Translations under genes and position numbers: made by a program
The notes under the pieces: model-generated
Databases searched by the model: none
What the model saw: only the letters and a program-made list of their open reading frames with translations
Told to the model about the DNA's origin: nothing
Shown: positions 17,938-26,518 of the stretch, piece by piece
Layout: each line of letters opens with the position of its first letter
How positions within the stretch are numbered: position 1 is the first letter of the stretch
Assembly (NCBI GenBank): GCA_964648485.1
Contig: CAZYOF010000007.1
Location: 118,383 to 182,382 of the forward strand
DNA from: DAIOEK01 sp964648485
GTDB lineage: Bacteria > Chloroflexota > Anaerolineae > Anaerolineales > Anaerolineaceae
Length of the DNA stretch: 64,000 bases
Direction: 5' to 3'

Positions 17938-18587
17938 CTGATCATAACCTGAACCGGTTTAAAACTGCGGCGGTGCAACGGGGTAAGTCCATATTCATTC
18001 ATGGCTTTCCGATGCACCGCCGTTCCGTATCCTTTGTGCTGATCAAATCCGTATTGTGGGTATTCCCGGGCAAGTTCTTTCATGGTCTCATCCCGGCTCG
18101 TTTTAGCTAATATCGATGCGGCGGCAATAGTGAGACTGCGCGCATCCCCTTTAATTAAGGATGTCTGTCCGATACACAGGTCGGGCAGGGTGAGATAATC
18201 CAACAGCAAATGGGCAGGTAAGATGGAAAGTTCTGAAATAGCCCGTTTTACCGCCAGCCTTGTGGCAGGAACAATTCCATATTGATCAATTTCTTCAACG
18301 CTAGCAAATCCAACTCCCCATGCCAGCGCAGATTTTTTAATAATTCTGCTGAACGTATCCCGTTGATTCGGTTTTAATTTTTTCGAATCATTCACTCCTT
18401 GCAACGTGATTTCGATGGCCGTATTAGCGGGAAGAATCACCGCCGCTGCTGTCACCGGTCCTGCCCAGCACCCCCGTCCTGCCTCGTCTATACCCGCAAT
18501 CTGCAAGACCCCTTTCTTCCAGAGCGTGGATTCAAATTTTAGATCTGGGAACGGGGGTATTTCCGATGGATCAAGCCTTGGGCGCAT
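17934..18587 (-). CDS. rnhB: Ribonuclease HII
   Basis: The 217-residue protein contains GIDEAGRGCWAGPVTAAAVIL (catalytic Asp-Glu), LLLDYLTLP and SLTIAAASILAKTSRDETM, the conserved RNase HII core. It removes ribonucleotides misincorporated into DNA and RNA of RNA-DNA hybrids. The start overlaps the upstream GT2 gene by 17 bp, so the two are cotranscribed. The family's usual second catalytic Asp lies in LLLDYL. Length is typical. Confidence 0.96.
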   Translation of the reverse strand: MRPRLDPSEIPPFPDLKFESTLWKKGVLQIAGIDEAGRGCWAGPVTAAAVILPANTAIEITLQGVNDSKKLKPNQRDTFSRIIKKSALAWGVGFASVEEIDQYGIVPATRLAVKRAISELSILPAHLLLDYLTLPDLCIGQTSLIKGDARSLTIAAASILAKTSRDETMKELAREYPQYGFDQHKGYGTAVHRKAMNEYGLTPLHRRSFKPVQVMIS

Positions 18588-19299
18588 ACCTGCCTGTCAG
18601 ATAATTCCAGCGAATAGTTAACAGATCGAAGAGCATTTGGATTGAATCCTGCCATACCCGTATTTTGGAATTGGGGTCGTGATACCAGGGAATACCCAGC
18701 TCGAAAATCCGGTATTTTCGCTTGCGGGCAATGAATAATATTTCCACATCAAAAGTCCACCCCATGATCGTTTGCAGTGGAAACAACTCTTCAGCTGCTT
18801 TACGTGAGAAGCATTTAAAACCGCATTGTGAGTCATGAATACCATGCAGTGCGATGATTCGTACCAATAAGTTGAATACCCGTCCTATAAAGTGACGATA
18901 TTCAGGTTCGTTGTACCGTTTTGATCCGGGAGCTTCACGGGATGCGATAACGATATCTTCGCTCATCTGTGGAGGTATGAAACGGTTGATCTCACTCACA
19001 GGCATAGAGAAATCAACATCGCAGGCAAACCTGTAATCCCCCCGGGATTCCAACATTCCACGCTGGATGGCAAGTCCTTTGCCCCTGCCTTCCTCTCTGA
19101 TCGCCCGGACCATTGCATATTCTTCAGCTGCTTTTTGGGCAATCTCCCAGGTCGAATCGCTGCTGCCATTTTCTACGATGATCACTTCGGCTATATATTG
19201 TTGTTGACGTAAGAAATCAATGATTTGTCCGATTGCCTGGGGCAGCCGGTTTTCCTCATTATGGGCTGGGATGATGATGGATAACAGAGGATCAGACAT
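18571..19299 (-). CDS. Family 2 glycosyltransferase, dolichyl/polyprenyl-phosphate sugar transferase type
   Basis: The 242-residue protein starts with LLSIIIPAHNEENRLP, then VIIVENGSSDSTWEIA and the DVDFSMP (D-x-D type) segment, followed by GFKCFSRKAAEELFPL. This layout is that of Dpm1/DPG-synthase-like GT2 enzymes that load a sugar onto a polyprenyl phosphate carrier. The start at 19299 is used because the upstream gene ends at 19313. Sugar and acceptor are unknown. Confidence 0.9.
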   Translation of the reverse strand: MSDPLLSIIIPAHNEENRLPQAIGQIIDFLRQQQYIAEVIIVENGSSDSTWEIAQKAAEEYAMVRAIREEGRGKGLAIQRGMLESRGDYRFACDVDFSMPVSEINRFIPPQMSEDIVIASREAPGSKRYNEPEYRHFIGRVFNLLVRIIALHGIHDSQCGFKCFSRKAAEELFPLQTIMGWTFDVEILFIARKRKYRIFELGIPWYHDPNSKIRVWQDSIQMLFDLLTIRWNYLTGRYAPKA

Positions 19300-19312
19300 G
19301 CAGTTTCCGGAT

Positions 19313-19627
19313 TCAGAGGATGGGGACGTTTTCCAGCGTATCTTTCTCTGGAGCTTCTTCAATGGTGTGGATTACTACAGATTTACCATCTGATTCAGAG
19401 AAGTTGACGCGGTTAACAACTTCAAAGGTGCTCGCCAGACCGGAAAGCCGTTTACCCGTGAAGACTGCCTTACGGTTTTTTAATAATTCGATGAGCCGAT
19501 CCCGGCTATATATTTCACGATCTGAAAACGATGATCCACGTCTTTCATAAAGACGGACCCAGTCGATACAACCATCCGGCTGGTAATGGACAGCTTCAAT
19601 CAGATAATCAATCTTTGCATCAGTCAT
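19313..19627 (-). CDS. Small hypothetical protein
   Basis: The 104-residue frame starting MTDAKIDYLIEAVHYQPDG has GGAA about 8 nt upstream; an earlier in-frame ATG at 19660 has none. The sequence (DWVRLYERRGSSFSDREIYSRDRLIELLKNRKAVFTGKR) looks like a real soluble alpha/beta protein but I do not recognise it. It sits 13 bp upstream of the GT2 gene and is probably part of the same operon with rnhB. Confidence 0.72.
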   Translation of the reverse strand: MTDAKIDYLIEAVHYQPDGCIDWVRLYERRGSSFSDREIYSRDRLIELLKNRKAVFTGKRLSGLASTFEVVNRVNFSESDGKSVVIHTIEEAPEKDTLENVPIL

Positions 19628-19709
19628 ATTGGCTTTTCCAAATAGAATTGTTTTCTCCATTTTACTGTATCGGGCAAAAAGAGGGGAGGCAAACTTTCAA
19701 TGAGACAGA

Positions 19710-20549
19710 TTACTTCCGGTACAAATAAATATACCAGTAGGCGATGCCAATCATTAATCCGCCAATAATGTTACCCAGGCTGACCGGCAGGAGGTTGTTT
19801 ACGAAGAATCCGGAGATAGTCAGGTGTGAAAAATCTGCAGCGGATTTTTGAATTAGCTCCCAGAAGGGTTGATCTGCTCCATATTTAACAAGTAATCCCA
19901 TGGGGATGAAATACATATTTGCCACGCTGTGTTCGAAACCCGCAGCCACGAAAGCAGAAATGGGTGGAATAATGGCAAGGATTTTACCGGAAACACTTTT
20001 CGCGCTGTAGGTCAGCCAGACAGCCAGGCAGACTAAAATGTTACATAATACACCCAATGAAAATGCGTGGATAAATGTAAGAGAAGTTTTTGATTCGGCA
20101 ATGGAAAGCATGTTCATTCCGATACTGCCTCCATTGGAAGAAAAATGCCCTGAATAGAAAACCAGAACTGCAGTAAGTATGGACCCAATAAAATTCCCGG
20201 CATAAACCACTACCCAGTTCCGGATTAATCCGCCCGGGGTGATCTGTTTCTTCGCCAGGGCAATTACCATCAGGATGTTTCCTGTAAATAATTCTGCTCC
20301 ACCTACAACGACCAGGATCAAACCTACAGAAAAAACCAACCCTGAAATTAACCGGGTGATACCATATGGTATTACTCCACCGACGCCGGCTGCAGTTAAT
20401 GTCGCAAAGATGGCTCCAAACGCAATGTACATCCCTGCCAGAATAGATAAAACCAGCATTCGCGGAATGCTCCAATCCGCTTTTTGAATACCGACTTGAA
20501 CAGCTTTTTCTGACATTTCAACGGGCGATAAATCTGGTTCACCTGACAT
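19710..20549 (-). CDS. Formate/nitrite transporter (FocA/NirC family)
   Basis: The 279-residue protein has six membrane segments and family motifs: AFGAIFATLTAAG, GAELFTGN in the second half-helix, NFIGSILTAVLV, and the C-terminal half repeats GFEHSVANMYFIPMG and NNLLPVSLGNIIGG. These form the pentameric anion channel for formate, nitrite or hydrosulfide. Together with PFOR and NrfHA in this window it fits anaerobic formate or nitrite traffic, though it is 20 kb away from nrfHA. GGAGGTG precedes the ATG at 20549. Confidence 0.95.
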   Translation of the reverse strand: MSGEPDLSPVEMSEKAVQVGIQKADWSIPRMLVLSILAGMYIAFGAIFATLTAAGVGGVIPYGITRLISGLVFSVGLILVVVGGAELFTGNILMVIALAKKQITPGGLIRNWVVVYAGNFIGSILTAVLVFYSGHFSSNGGSIGMNMLSIAESKTSLTFIHAFSLGVLCNILVCLAVWLTYSAKSVSGKILAIIPPISAFVAAGFEHSVANMYFIPMGLLVKYGADQPFWELIQKSAADFSHLTISGFFVNNLLPVSLGNIIGGLMIGIAYWYIYLYRK

Positions 20550-20665
20550 GCACACCTCCCTGAATCAATTCTGCGATTATGAATAACTCTTTTGTAGCAT
20601 GAACCAGGATGGTTATCAATGCAAAAGTTTACATTTTAGTAAGAAAACCCTTTATCAGACGTTTC

Positions 20666-20694
20666 TTGACGCTCTGGCGGCGTTATGCTATCCT
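20666..20694 (+). promoter_or_regulatory. Putative promoter of the LysM lipoprotein gene
   Basis: TTGACG, a 17-bp spacer and TATCCT with an extended TG element (TGCTATCCT) lie 60 bp upstream of the start. A small hairpin (20715-20733) just before the gene overlaps a GGGA Shine-Dalgarno-like sequence. Confidence 0.65.
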
Positions 20695-20753
20695 CTTAAC
20701 ACGGTTTGATTTTTTCCCATCCTGATGATGGGAGAACGATGAGGATACGCGCT

Positions 20754-21428
20754 ATGAGAAAACATCCGCTTTTATGGATTATGAGCCTGGCGATTTTGGT
20801 TTTGGGTTTATCTGCCTGTGAGCGACCCGCATCAGTCGCCCCGGTGCCAACCGAGCCCAAATTAAATCCAACTGCCACATCCAATCCTGCACAAATTTCT
20901 ATTGCCCAAACCCAGACAGCAATAGCCTCAAAACCCACATCCTTACCGCTAACCGCTACACCCGCGGTCACAGAACCAATTGACGCGACTGTTGAAGGCA
21001 CATCAGCGGTTGAAATCATAGTCACCTTAACTCCCGTCCCAGAAGGCACGACAGCAGAGCCTGTGGTTGTGAATATTCCCACATTAAAGGTGCCGGTCTC
21101 TTACACCCTGCAGGAATTTGAAACACCTTACTGCATTGCGCGCCGGTTCAATATTGATATTGGCGAATTTTTAAGCGTCAATAAACTTACAACTGAATCC
21201 AAACCGGAAGCGGGTACCATTCTACGCATACCCGGTACTGGACATCGCTGGTCTTCAGGTGATCGTGCGTTGCTTCCGCATCCAGCCAGTTACACTGTAA
21301 AAGCGGGAGATACATTGGCAAAAATTGCCTGCCTATATGGAGATGTTTCTCCAGAGGCGATCATTGTCGTGAATGGATTGAAAGAACCTTACACGTTGAC
21401 CACAGGTCAGGTCATACAAATTCCATAA
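20754..21428 (+). CDS. Lipoprotein with two LysM domains
   Basis: The signal peptide MRKHPLLWIMSLAILVLGLSAC ends in a lipobox cysteine at residue 22. A long Thr/Pro/Ala linker follows, then two LysM units. The first (VSYTLQEFETPYCIARRFN...) is slightly degenerate; the second (ASYTVKAGDTLAKIACLYG...NGL...GQVIQIP) is canonical. LysM modules bind N-acetylglucosamine-containing glycans, so the protein probably sits on the cell surface attached to lipid and wall material. The ATG at 20754 is preferred (GAGG 9 nt before) over the one at 20739. Confidence 0.9.
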   Translation: MRKHPLLWIMSLAILVLGLSACERPASVAPVPTEPKLNPTATSNPAQISIAQTQTAIASKPTSLPLTATPAVTEPIDATVEGTSAVEIIVTLTPVPEGTTAEPVVVNIPTLKVPVSYTLQEFETPYCIARRFNIDIGEFLSVNKLTTESKPEAGTILRIPGTGHRWSSGDRALLPHPASYTVKAGDTLAKIACLYGDVSPEAIIVVNGLKEPYTLTTGQVIQIP

Positions 21429-21502
21429 GCTCACATAATTTTATAAATTCCGCCGCGGTATCCGATGGATGCCGCGGGTGTTCATTAAATACCGAGGAAA
21501 AC

Positions 21503-22045
21503 ATGGTTGAAAAAATTAAAAAATTCACTCATAAAAAATCAGAAATAGCTTTTCAGGGACGGGCTTTTAAATTGCGCCAGGATTATTTACAGACGCCCGA
21601 TGGTCGCGATGTGGTGTATGAAATTATTGAACATCCCGGAGCAGTAACCATTATTCCACTGGATGAGGAACACCGGATACTCTTTATCAAACAATATCGA
21701 CCCGCCACCAGAGAGATACTACTGGAATTACCTGCAGGCACTTTAAATCCCGGAGAAGACCCCCTGGTTTGTGCCGGAAGAGAAGTACGCGAGGAAACGG
21801 GTATGGCTGCCCGGCAGTTGGAAAAATTAGGTGAATTATGGCTGGCGCCCGGATACTCAACCGAAAAGTTGCATTTCTTTCTGGCGACCGGATTGTATGA
21901 ATCTCCACTCGAACAGGATGATGATGAATTCATTGAAGTTGAACGAATAACCTACCAGGATGCTCTGGAGATGGCGGTACGGGGTGAAATTATAGATGGA
22001 AAATCTCTTGCTGGTTTGCTTCTTCTGCGGAGTATTCTCGGCTGA
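21503..22045 (+). CDS. Nudix hydrolase, ADP-ribose pyrophosphatase type
   Basis: The 180-residue protein contains a complete Nudix box beginning GTLNPGEDP and ending GREVREETGM (G-x5-E-x7-REV-x-EETG). The preceding ITIIPLDEEHRILFIKQYRPAT... type strand pattern (here VTIIPLDEEHRILFIKQYRPA) is that of NudF-like ADP-ribose pyrophosphatases. It would hydrolyse ADP-ribose to AMP and ribose 5-phosphate. Length is normal. It follows the LysM gene after 74 bp that include no clear terminator. Confidence 0.93.
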   Translation: MVEKIKKFTHKKSEIAFQGRAFKLRQDYLQTPDGRDVVYEIIEHPGAVTIIPLDEEHRILFIKQYRPATREILLELPAGTLNPGEDPLVCAGREVREETGMAARQLEKLGELWLAPGYSTEKLHFFLATGLYESPLEQDDDEFIEVERITYQDALEMAVRGEIIDGKSLAGLLLLRSILG

Positions 22046-22101
22046 AGAGATCCAAAATGAGCTGAAAGCATGTAATCTAATCTCAAGATTGGGAGGGGAG
22101 T

Positions 22102-22908
22102 ATGATCGAAAGCACGCGTAAGTCTCCGCGTTTACCATATGGTTGGTTGATCGCTATCGTGAGTGTGATATTGTTCATTACAGGCAGCTTCATCTCGGTT
22201 GATTGGCTGAATGCATTGCAGTCGCTGAATTCCAAATACCCTGCCTTTGTTAAACCTCTCGTCTCCCTGCTCTGTCTGATTCTCATCCTTTTGAGTTATC
22301 GTTGGCGATTACACGACCGTGATTTTAGACAGTTACTGTTTGCATTTCTCTGTATCCTGGTTGTGGATATCAGCATGAGCATTTATGTTTATGCCGAACC
22401 AGGTGTAGATACCAGCGTTATCTTCCTGATTGGGGCGGCATTATCAATTGTTGCGCATATCATCCTCATCGTTCGGCATGCAAAGGGGTTTAAGTTTCTG
22501 CGTGTTACACCTTCCGGTAAAGCTATATCCCCCTGGAAGAATCTTCTCTTCTCTTTGTATTTTTTCGTGCCGGTCATCGCATTGTTGATTATCCTGAGTC
22601 CGATGTTAATCAAGGTCAATCAGTTTATTCCTTCTCTGGCATACGCTCTCATTCTTACCGCATCCCTTTGGATAGCCTGGGAAGTGGTCCGCAGGAAAAT
22701 GTTTCCTGAGGTTAATTCGTGGTTAATTGCAGCGGGTGTGACCAGTTGGTTTATCACGGAAGTGGTGGGCGTGGTACACAATATCCAGATCGGTTTTTTA
22801 TCAGATATCAGCGTACCCCTGACCTGGCACTTTTATATGCCTGCGATACTGCTGCTTGCGCTCAGTGGGTTCTACTGGAAGGGTGAGCATCCTAAACATT
22901 TGCACTGA
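22102..22908 (+). CDS. Multi-pass membrane protein of unknown function
   Basis: The 268-residue protein has about eight hydrophobic helices, short loops and a charged C-terminal end. The topology and length recall YhhN-family (lysoplasmalogenase-like) proteins, but no diagnostic motif is certain. GGGAGGGGAG precedes the start. It lies between the Nudix gene and the rpsU operon on the same strand. Confidence 0.7.
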   Translation: MIESTRKSPRLPYGWLIAIVSVILFITGSFISVDWLNALQSLNSKYPAFVKPLVSLLCLILILLSYRWRLHDRDFRQLLFAFLCILVVDISMSIYVYAEPGVDTSVIFLIGAALSIVAHIILIVRHAKGFKFLRVTPSGKAISPWKNLLFSLYFFVPVIALLIILSPMLIKVNQFIPSLAYALILTASLWIAWEVVRRKMFPEVNSWLIAAGVTSWFITEVVGVVHNIQIGFLSDISVPLTWHFYMPAILLLALSGFYWKGEHPKHLH

Positions 22909-22930
22909 TTCACAGCACATGATGTGTAAA

Positions 22931-22960
22931 TTGACAAAACCACCTGCTTTCATGTATAAT
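22931..22960 (+). promoter_or_regulatory. Consensus sigma-70 promoter of the rpsU-infA operon
   Basis: TTGACA and TATAAT, both perfect consensus hexamers, are separated by 18 bp. The expected start near 22967 leaves a ~160-nt leader before rpsU. Confidence 0.88.
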
Positions 22961-22978
22961 CAGTGCGGTTTTGGTGTC

Positions 22979-23115
22979 TCATCTGGTTTTAATCCAGATG
23001 AAGTCAATTCTTATAGGAGGACGTAGCGATTTCTTCCAGGTTAGCCATGCATCAGCATAATTACCTCGATCGGAAATCTTACGCCCGGCGAGGTTTTTTT
23101 ATTTATACCCTGGAA
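22979..23115 (+). promoter_or_regulatory. Structured leader of rpsU-infA with terminator-like hairpin
   Basis: The leader contains a perfect 8-bp hairpin (TCATCTGG / CCAGATGA, 22979-23001), a strong AGGAGG (23015-23020) followed 8 nt later by AUU, then a CCTCG / CGAGG hairpin (23064-23093) with a seven-T tract. The 7-nt segment TTCCAGG (23034-23040) is complementary to CCTGGAA (23109-23115), which overlaps the rpsU Shine-Dalgarno. This looks like an attenuation or autoregulatory leader; the mechanism is inferred. Confidence 0.6.
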
Positions 23116-23142
23116 GGAGGTGAGATAGCATGGCATCAGTAG
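23029..23142 (+). CDS. Possible leader ORF with AUU start before rpsU
   Basis: From ATT at 23029, placed 8 nt after AGGAGG, a 37-codon frame runs through the leader and ends at TAG 23140-23142, overlapping the rpsU start by 13 nt. An internal ATG at 23047 is an alternative start. AUU initiation is known for infC, where IF3 discriminates against it. Whether this frame is translated is unproven, and its sequence shows no known family. Confidence 0.3.
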   Translation: MSSRLAMHQHNYLDRKSYARRGFFIYTLEGGEIAWHQ

Positions 23143-23336
23143 TGATACGCCCAAACGAATCTCAGGATCAACTCCTGCGCCGTTTCCGCAAAAAAGTTGT
23201 TAAAAGCGGTGTTTTAAGCACAGTACGTAGAAAACGCTGGTTCATCTCCAAAAGTGAACTGCGTCGAATTGAGAAGAAAAAAGCTGCCCGCCGCATGCGA
23301 AGGCGCACCTTCTCCAAAACGATTGACATGGCTTAG
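23130..23336 (+). CDS. rpsU: 30S ribosomal protein S21
   Basis: The 68-residue basic protein matches S21 (RPNESQDQLLRRFRKKVVKSGVLSTVRRKRWF, followed by a lysine/arginine-rich tail). S21 binds the 30S platform near the anti-Shine-Dalgarno. The Shine-Dalgarno GGAAGGAGGTGA is almost fully complementary to the 16S 3' end. It is followed by infA after 23 bp, an operon of translation-initiation functions. Confidence 0.95.
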   Translation: MASVVIRPNESQDQLLRRFRKKVVKSGVLSTVRRKRWFISKSELRRIEKKKAARRMRRRTFSKTIDMA

Positions 23337-23359
23337 TTCAGAGCCTGTTTGAGGTGAGT

Positions 23360-23617
23360 ATGGCGAAAGAAGAAGATAAGATTCAGGTTGATGGGCGGAT
23401 AGTGGAAGCCCTACCCGGAACCCAATTTAGAGTCAGACTGGAAAATGGCCACGAAGTTCTGGCATACCTGTCTGGAAGAATGCGAAAGTACTATATCCGC
23501 ATCTTGTTGGGTGATCATGTTCGGGTGGAGATGTCTCCCTACGACCTGACCCGTGGTCGGATTGTTTACCGAGCGCGGCGACCCAACGAACCCGTTCCGG
23601 CTGAAGAAGAAGCATAA
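23360..23617 (+). CDS. infA: Translation initiation factor IF-1
   Basis: The 85-residue protein is an S1-like OB fold with IF-1 motifs: IQVDGRIVEALPGTQFRVRLENGHEVLAYLSGRMRK-YYIRILLGDHVRVEMSPYDLTRGRIVYR. It occupies the 30S A site during initiation with IF-2 and IF-3. The ATG at 23360 is used, as the GTG six bases upstream lies inside the Shine-Dalgarno. The C-terminal tail (RRPNEPVPAEEEA) is longer than in many IF-1 proteins. Confidence 0.95.
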   Translation: MAKEEDKIQVDGRIVEALPGTQFRVRLENGHEVLAYLSGRMRKYYIRILLGDHVRVEMSPYDLTRGRIVYRARRPNEPVPAEEEA

Positions 23618-23623
23618 AACACA

Positions 23624-23656
23624 CTGCCCCCGAGTAATAAACGGGGGCAGATTTTT
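23624..23656 (+). terminator. Intrinsic terminator of the rpsU-infA operon
   Basis: CTGCCCCCG / CGGGGGCAG form a perfect 9-bp stem (23624-23650) followed by ATTTTTC. Confidence 0.92.
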
Positions 23657-23718
23657 CATCCTTATCCGGTTGCTTGAATTTCCGGCTGCAAACTATTATA
23701 AAAGAAGGGGAGGTACAT

Positions 23719-25200
23719 ATGAATTCTTCCTTGCCTGGAAATCCAGTCATCTATGAAATCAATACCCGGGTGTGGATGTATGAAATCCGCCAGATCTATG
23801 GTGATTCAATCACCCTGGCTGATGTGCCTGATGAAGTTCTGGCTGGTTGGCAGCGGGTTGGTTTTCAGGTGATCTGGTTAATGGGTGTATGGGAACGCAG
23901 CCCTGAAAGCAAGCGTGTATCCAATTTGAATGATGAGCAGATAACAGAGTTCCTTGCCGCCCTACCTGATTTCACAATTAATGACAACATCGGATCTGCT
24001 TATGCCGTCCGCCGATATGCGGTGGACCCATCTCTGGGTGGCAACCAGGCGCTTTTTATTTTCAGAGAGCGGTTGCGACAATATGGCATGCGCCTGATTC
24101 TCGATTTTATTCCAAATCATCTGGCGCGCGACCACGATTGGGTAACAGACCACCCTGAGTTTTTTGTGGGAGGCGAAACAGCTGAGTTACTCAGTAATGG
24201 GGGAGAATTTTTTGAAGCCAGAGGAAAAATTCTGGCTCATGGAAAAGACCCGTTTTTCCCACCCTGGCGCGATACAGCCCAATTAAACATATTTTCTGCA
24301 AACACACGCCTGGCATCAGCCAATGCATTGGATGAAATCGCCGGTTTATGCGACGGGGTGCGTTGCGACATGGCTATGCTCTGCCTGAATGAGGTCTTCA
24401 GCCAAACCTGGGGAGAGCGGGTTGGTCCTCCTCCGGAAAAGGAATTCTGGGGTGAATTGATCGATGCGATCCGTCATACCCACCCTGAATTTATGTTTAT
24501 TGCTGAAGCATACTGGGATAAAGAAGATGAATTACTGGCACAGGGATTTGATGCATGCTACGATAAAGTTCTCTATGACAAAATAATGGAAGGAAATCCG
24601 GCAGCCCTGCTGGAACGATTGGCAATAGGTCACCCGCCCATCCAGAAAAGGGTATTGTTCATAGAGAATCATGACGAGAAAAGAGTTGCTGCCAGATTAT
24701 CACCATTACGGTCGATTCAGGCAGCCATCATGCTGGCAACTTTACCGGGGTATAGATTGATCCATGAAGGACAAATTCAGGGGCGTAAGGTTCGGGTACC
24801 TGTTTTTCTCCAGCGCCGGATGGATGAGAAACCCATCCATGATCAGGAAAAATTCTACCAGGTGCTCATCCGCACAGCAATTTCACCGCTTTGCCAGGCT
24901 GGCAAATGGAAAATCTGTCAGCGAAGCGGTTGGGATGACAACCAGAGCCATTTGAATATGGTAGCCTGGAGCTGGCATTATAAAGATGAAACACTATTAG
25001 TGGTCTTAAATTTAAATGACCGCCAGAGTCAGGCGCACATTATCCTCCCGTGGAATGTTCTTCGTGGGAAGGAATGGAAGCTGGTTGATTTAATAAAAGG
25101 GGATGTTTTCTACCGATCAGGGGACGAGATGACAGGAACCGGGATGTACGTAGATTTGCCGGGGTGGGGTTTCCATTATCTATGGATGAAAAACAATTAA
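23719..25200 (+). CDS. Alpha-amylase family (GH13) glycoside hydrolase
   Basis: The 493-residue protein carries the four GH13 regions: DFIPNH (I), GVRCDMAM with the nucleophile Asp (II), FIAEAYWD with the acid/base Glu (III) and IENHDEKR with the His-Asp pair (IV). There is no signal peptide, so it acts in the cytoplasm, probably on malto-oligosaccharides, glycogen or a related alpha-glucan. The C-terminal ~90 residues form the usual beta domain (LLVVLNLNDRQSQAHIILPW). The start at 23719 has GGGGAGG 7 nt upstream. Substrate specificity is not determined. Confidence 0.93.
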   Translation: MNSSLPGNPVIYEINTRVWMYEIRQIYGDSITLADVPDEVLAGWQRVGFQVIWLMGVWERSPESKRVSNLNDEQITEFLAALPDFTINDNIGSAYAVRRYAVDPSLGGNQALFIFRERLRQYGMRLILDFIPNHLARDHDWVTDHPEFFVGGETAELLSNGGEFFEARGKILAHGKDPFFPPWRDTAQLNIFSANTRLASANALDEIAGLCDGVRCDMAMLCLNEVFSQTWGERVGPPPEKEFWGELIDAIRHTHPEFMFIAEAYWDKEDELLAQGFDACYDKVLYDKIMEGNPAALLERLAIGHPPIQKRVLFIENHDEKRVAARLSPLRSIQAAIMLATLPGYRLIHEGQIQGRKVRVPVFLQRRMDEKPIHDQEKFYQVLIRTAISPLCQAGKWKICQRSGWDDNQSHLNMVAWSWHYKDETLLVVLNLNDRQSQAHIILPWNVLRGKEWKLVDLIKGDVFYRSGDEMTGTGMYVDLPGWGFHYLWMKNN

Positions 25201-25259
25201 TTTGCCATCCCAGCGAAACTTTTTGAAGTTTTCGGCGTATTTAATCCTAGGAGGCTAAA

Positions 25260-25649
25260 ATGGACTCGTTTATCATCAGACTGGTTATTAATGCGCTTGC
25301 TATTGCAGCAACCGCCTGGTTATTACCCGGAATCACGGTCGGTGGAAACCCGACGATGACCATCATCCTGGTGGCTTTGATTTTCGGTATCGTGAATGCA
25401 GTCATCAAACCGATCTTTTCTTTTGTGACTTGCGGGTTGTATGTACTAACACTGGGTTTATTCACATTTATCGCCAATGCGGCGATGCTATGGGTAACTC
25501 AATATGTGGCAGCCTGGTTCGGTTTGCAATTTAGAATCGATAATTTTTGGACAGCGATTGTAGGCGCTCTGATCATCAGCGTTGTAAGCTTTATTCTTTC
25601 CATGATGTTTGGTAAAGATAAGCGTCATCGCGTAAAAAAATCAAATTAA
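25260..25649 (+). CDS. Phage-holin-4-superfamily type small membrane protein
   Basis: The 129-residue protein has four membrane helices and the typical sequence of this family, including LVINALAIAATAWLLPGI and FGIVNAVIKPIFSFVTCGLYVLTLGLFTFIANA. Despite the family name, chromosomal members are common and of unknown function; there is no phage context here. AGGAGG lies 6 nt before the ATG. A bidirectional terminator follows. Confidence 0.88.
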   Translation: MDSFIIRLVINALAIAATAWLLPGITVGGNPTMTIILVALIFGIVNAVIKPIFSFVTCGLYVLTLGLFTFIANAAMLWVTQYVAAWFGLQFRIDNFWTAIVGALIISVVSFILSMMFGKDKRHRVKKSN

Positions 25650-25654
25650 TACCA

Positions 25655-25684
25655 AAAATACTTCCGCATATGCGGAAGTATTTT
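25655..25684. terminator. Bidirectional intrinsic terminator
   Basis: A perfect 30-base palindrome with arms starting AAAATACTTCCGCAT lies between two convergent genes, with A runs on one side and T runs on the other. It serves both the holin-like gene and the mscS-type gene. Confidence 0.9.
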
Positions 25685-26501
25685 ATTCTAGTAAATGAAT
25701 ATCAGCGGCGCGCAACCTCTCATGGATGAGGTCGATTAATTCCAGTTTCAGCTCTGCTCCGTGACCCAGAACAGCTTTTGCCATGATAGTTAACTCCACC
25801 TTTTTTGCAGCCATATTGGATGAACTGATTACTTTCCAGGGTTCTACCTGGTCTCCTACCTGATGGAATGATTCCACCCCGAGGGATTTTAAAATATCCG
25901 AAGCTCTTGTCAGGTCATCTGGCGAGACATAGAGGGTGATGGTAATTTGAGAAAATTTTCCACGGCTGAAATTGCGAACGATCCTGATTTCGCCATTGGG
26001 CAGCGTAAACTGTTCGCCGGTTGGCGCCCGTACCAAGGTGGTGGTCAGATTAACCGCTTCGATTACACCCTGAATATTTCCGCTGCCTTGAACAAATTCC
26101 ACTTTTTCACCGATGTCAAAAGTCTCATTGAACAGAAATCCAATTCCTGAAAGTACATCTGAGACCATAGGTCTTGCAGCTATCCCAAAAGCCGCACTGA
26201 ATAAACCTAATACCCATACCAATGTGCTAGGGGTTACAAACAACAACAGAGATAATGCAGTTGCCACCAGAAAGAAAAAGAAACTTACCAGGCTGGATAC
26301 CAGAGACCTGAGCGTTTGAGCACGTTCCGGGCTGGGTTTACTGCCTTTGGGGGCATTAATCCGAATAGAATAGACCTTGTTGACAATCAACCTGGAGATA
26401 ATGGTAAGAATCCAGGCTGCCAGAAGATACGCAGCGATGGTGAGAATGGTTTGTAAAGCTGGTGTTTGGATCAGTGAAACGTTACTCGTACTTGTGTCCA
26501 T
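25683..26501 (-). CDS. Small-conductance mechanosensitive channel (MscS family)
   Basis: The 272-residue protein has three N-terminal membrane helices, the pore-lining segment LGLFSAAFGIAARPMVSDVLSGIGFLFNETFDIGEKVEF, and a cytoplasmic beta domain with the LTTTLVRAPTGEQFTLPNGEI motif. It is a tension-gated channel for osmotic downshock. It follows the DUF554 gene by 17 bp, so the two form an operon. Confidence 0.93.
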   Translation of the reverse strand: MDTSTSNVSLIQTPALQTILTIAAYLLAAWILTIISRLIVNKVYSIRINAPKGSKPSPERAQTLRSLVSSLVSFFFFLVATALSLLLFVTPSTLVWVLGLFSAAFGIAARPMVSDVLSGIGFLFNETFDIGEKVEFVQGSGNIQGVIEAVNLTTTLVRAPTGEQFTLPNGEIRIVRNFSRGKFSQITITLYVSPDDLTRASDILKSLGVESFHQVGDQVEPWKVISSSNMAAKKVELTIMAKAVLGHGAELKLELIDLIHERLRAADIHLLE

Positions 26502-26518
26502 ATTTATTTATTGCTAGT

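Noticed and set aside
25260..25649. Prophage, suggested by the phage-holin family name
   Set aside because: The family is common on chromosomes, and no integrase, lysin or structural phage gene is nearby.
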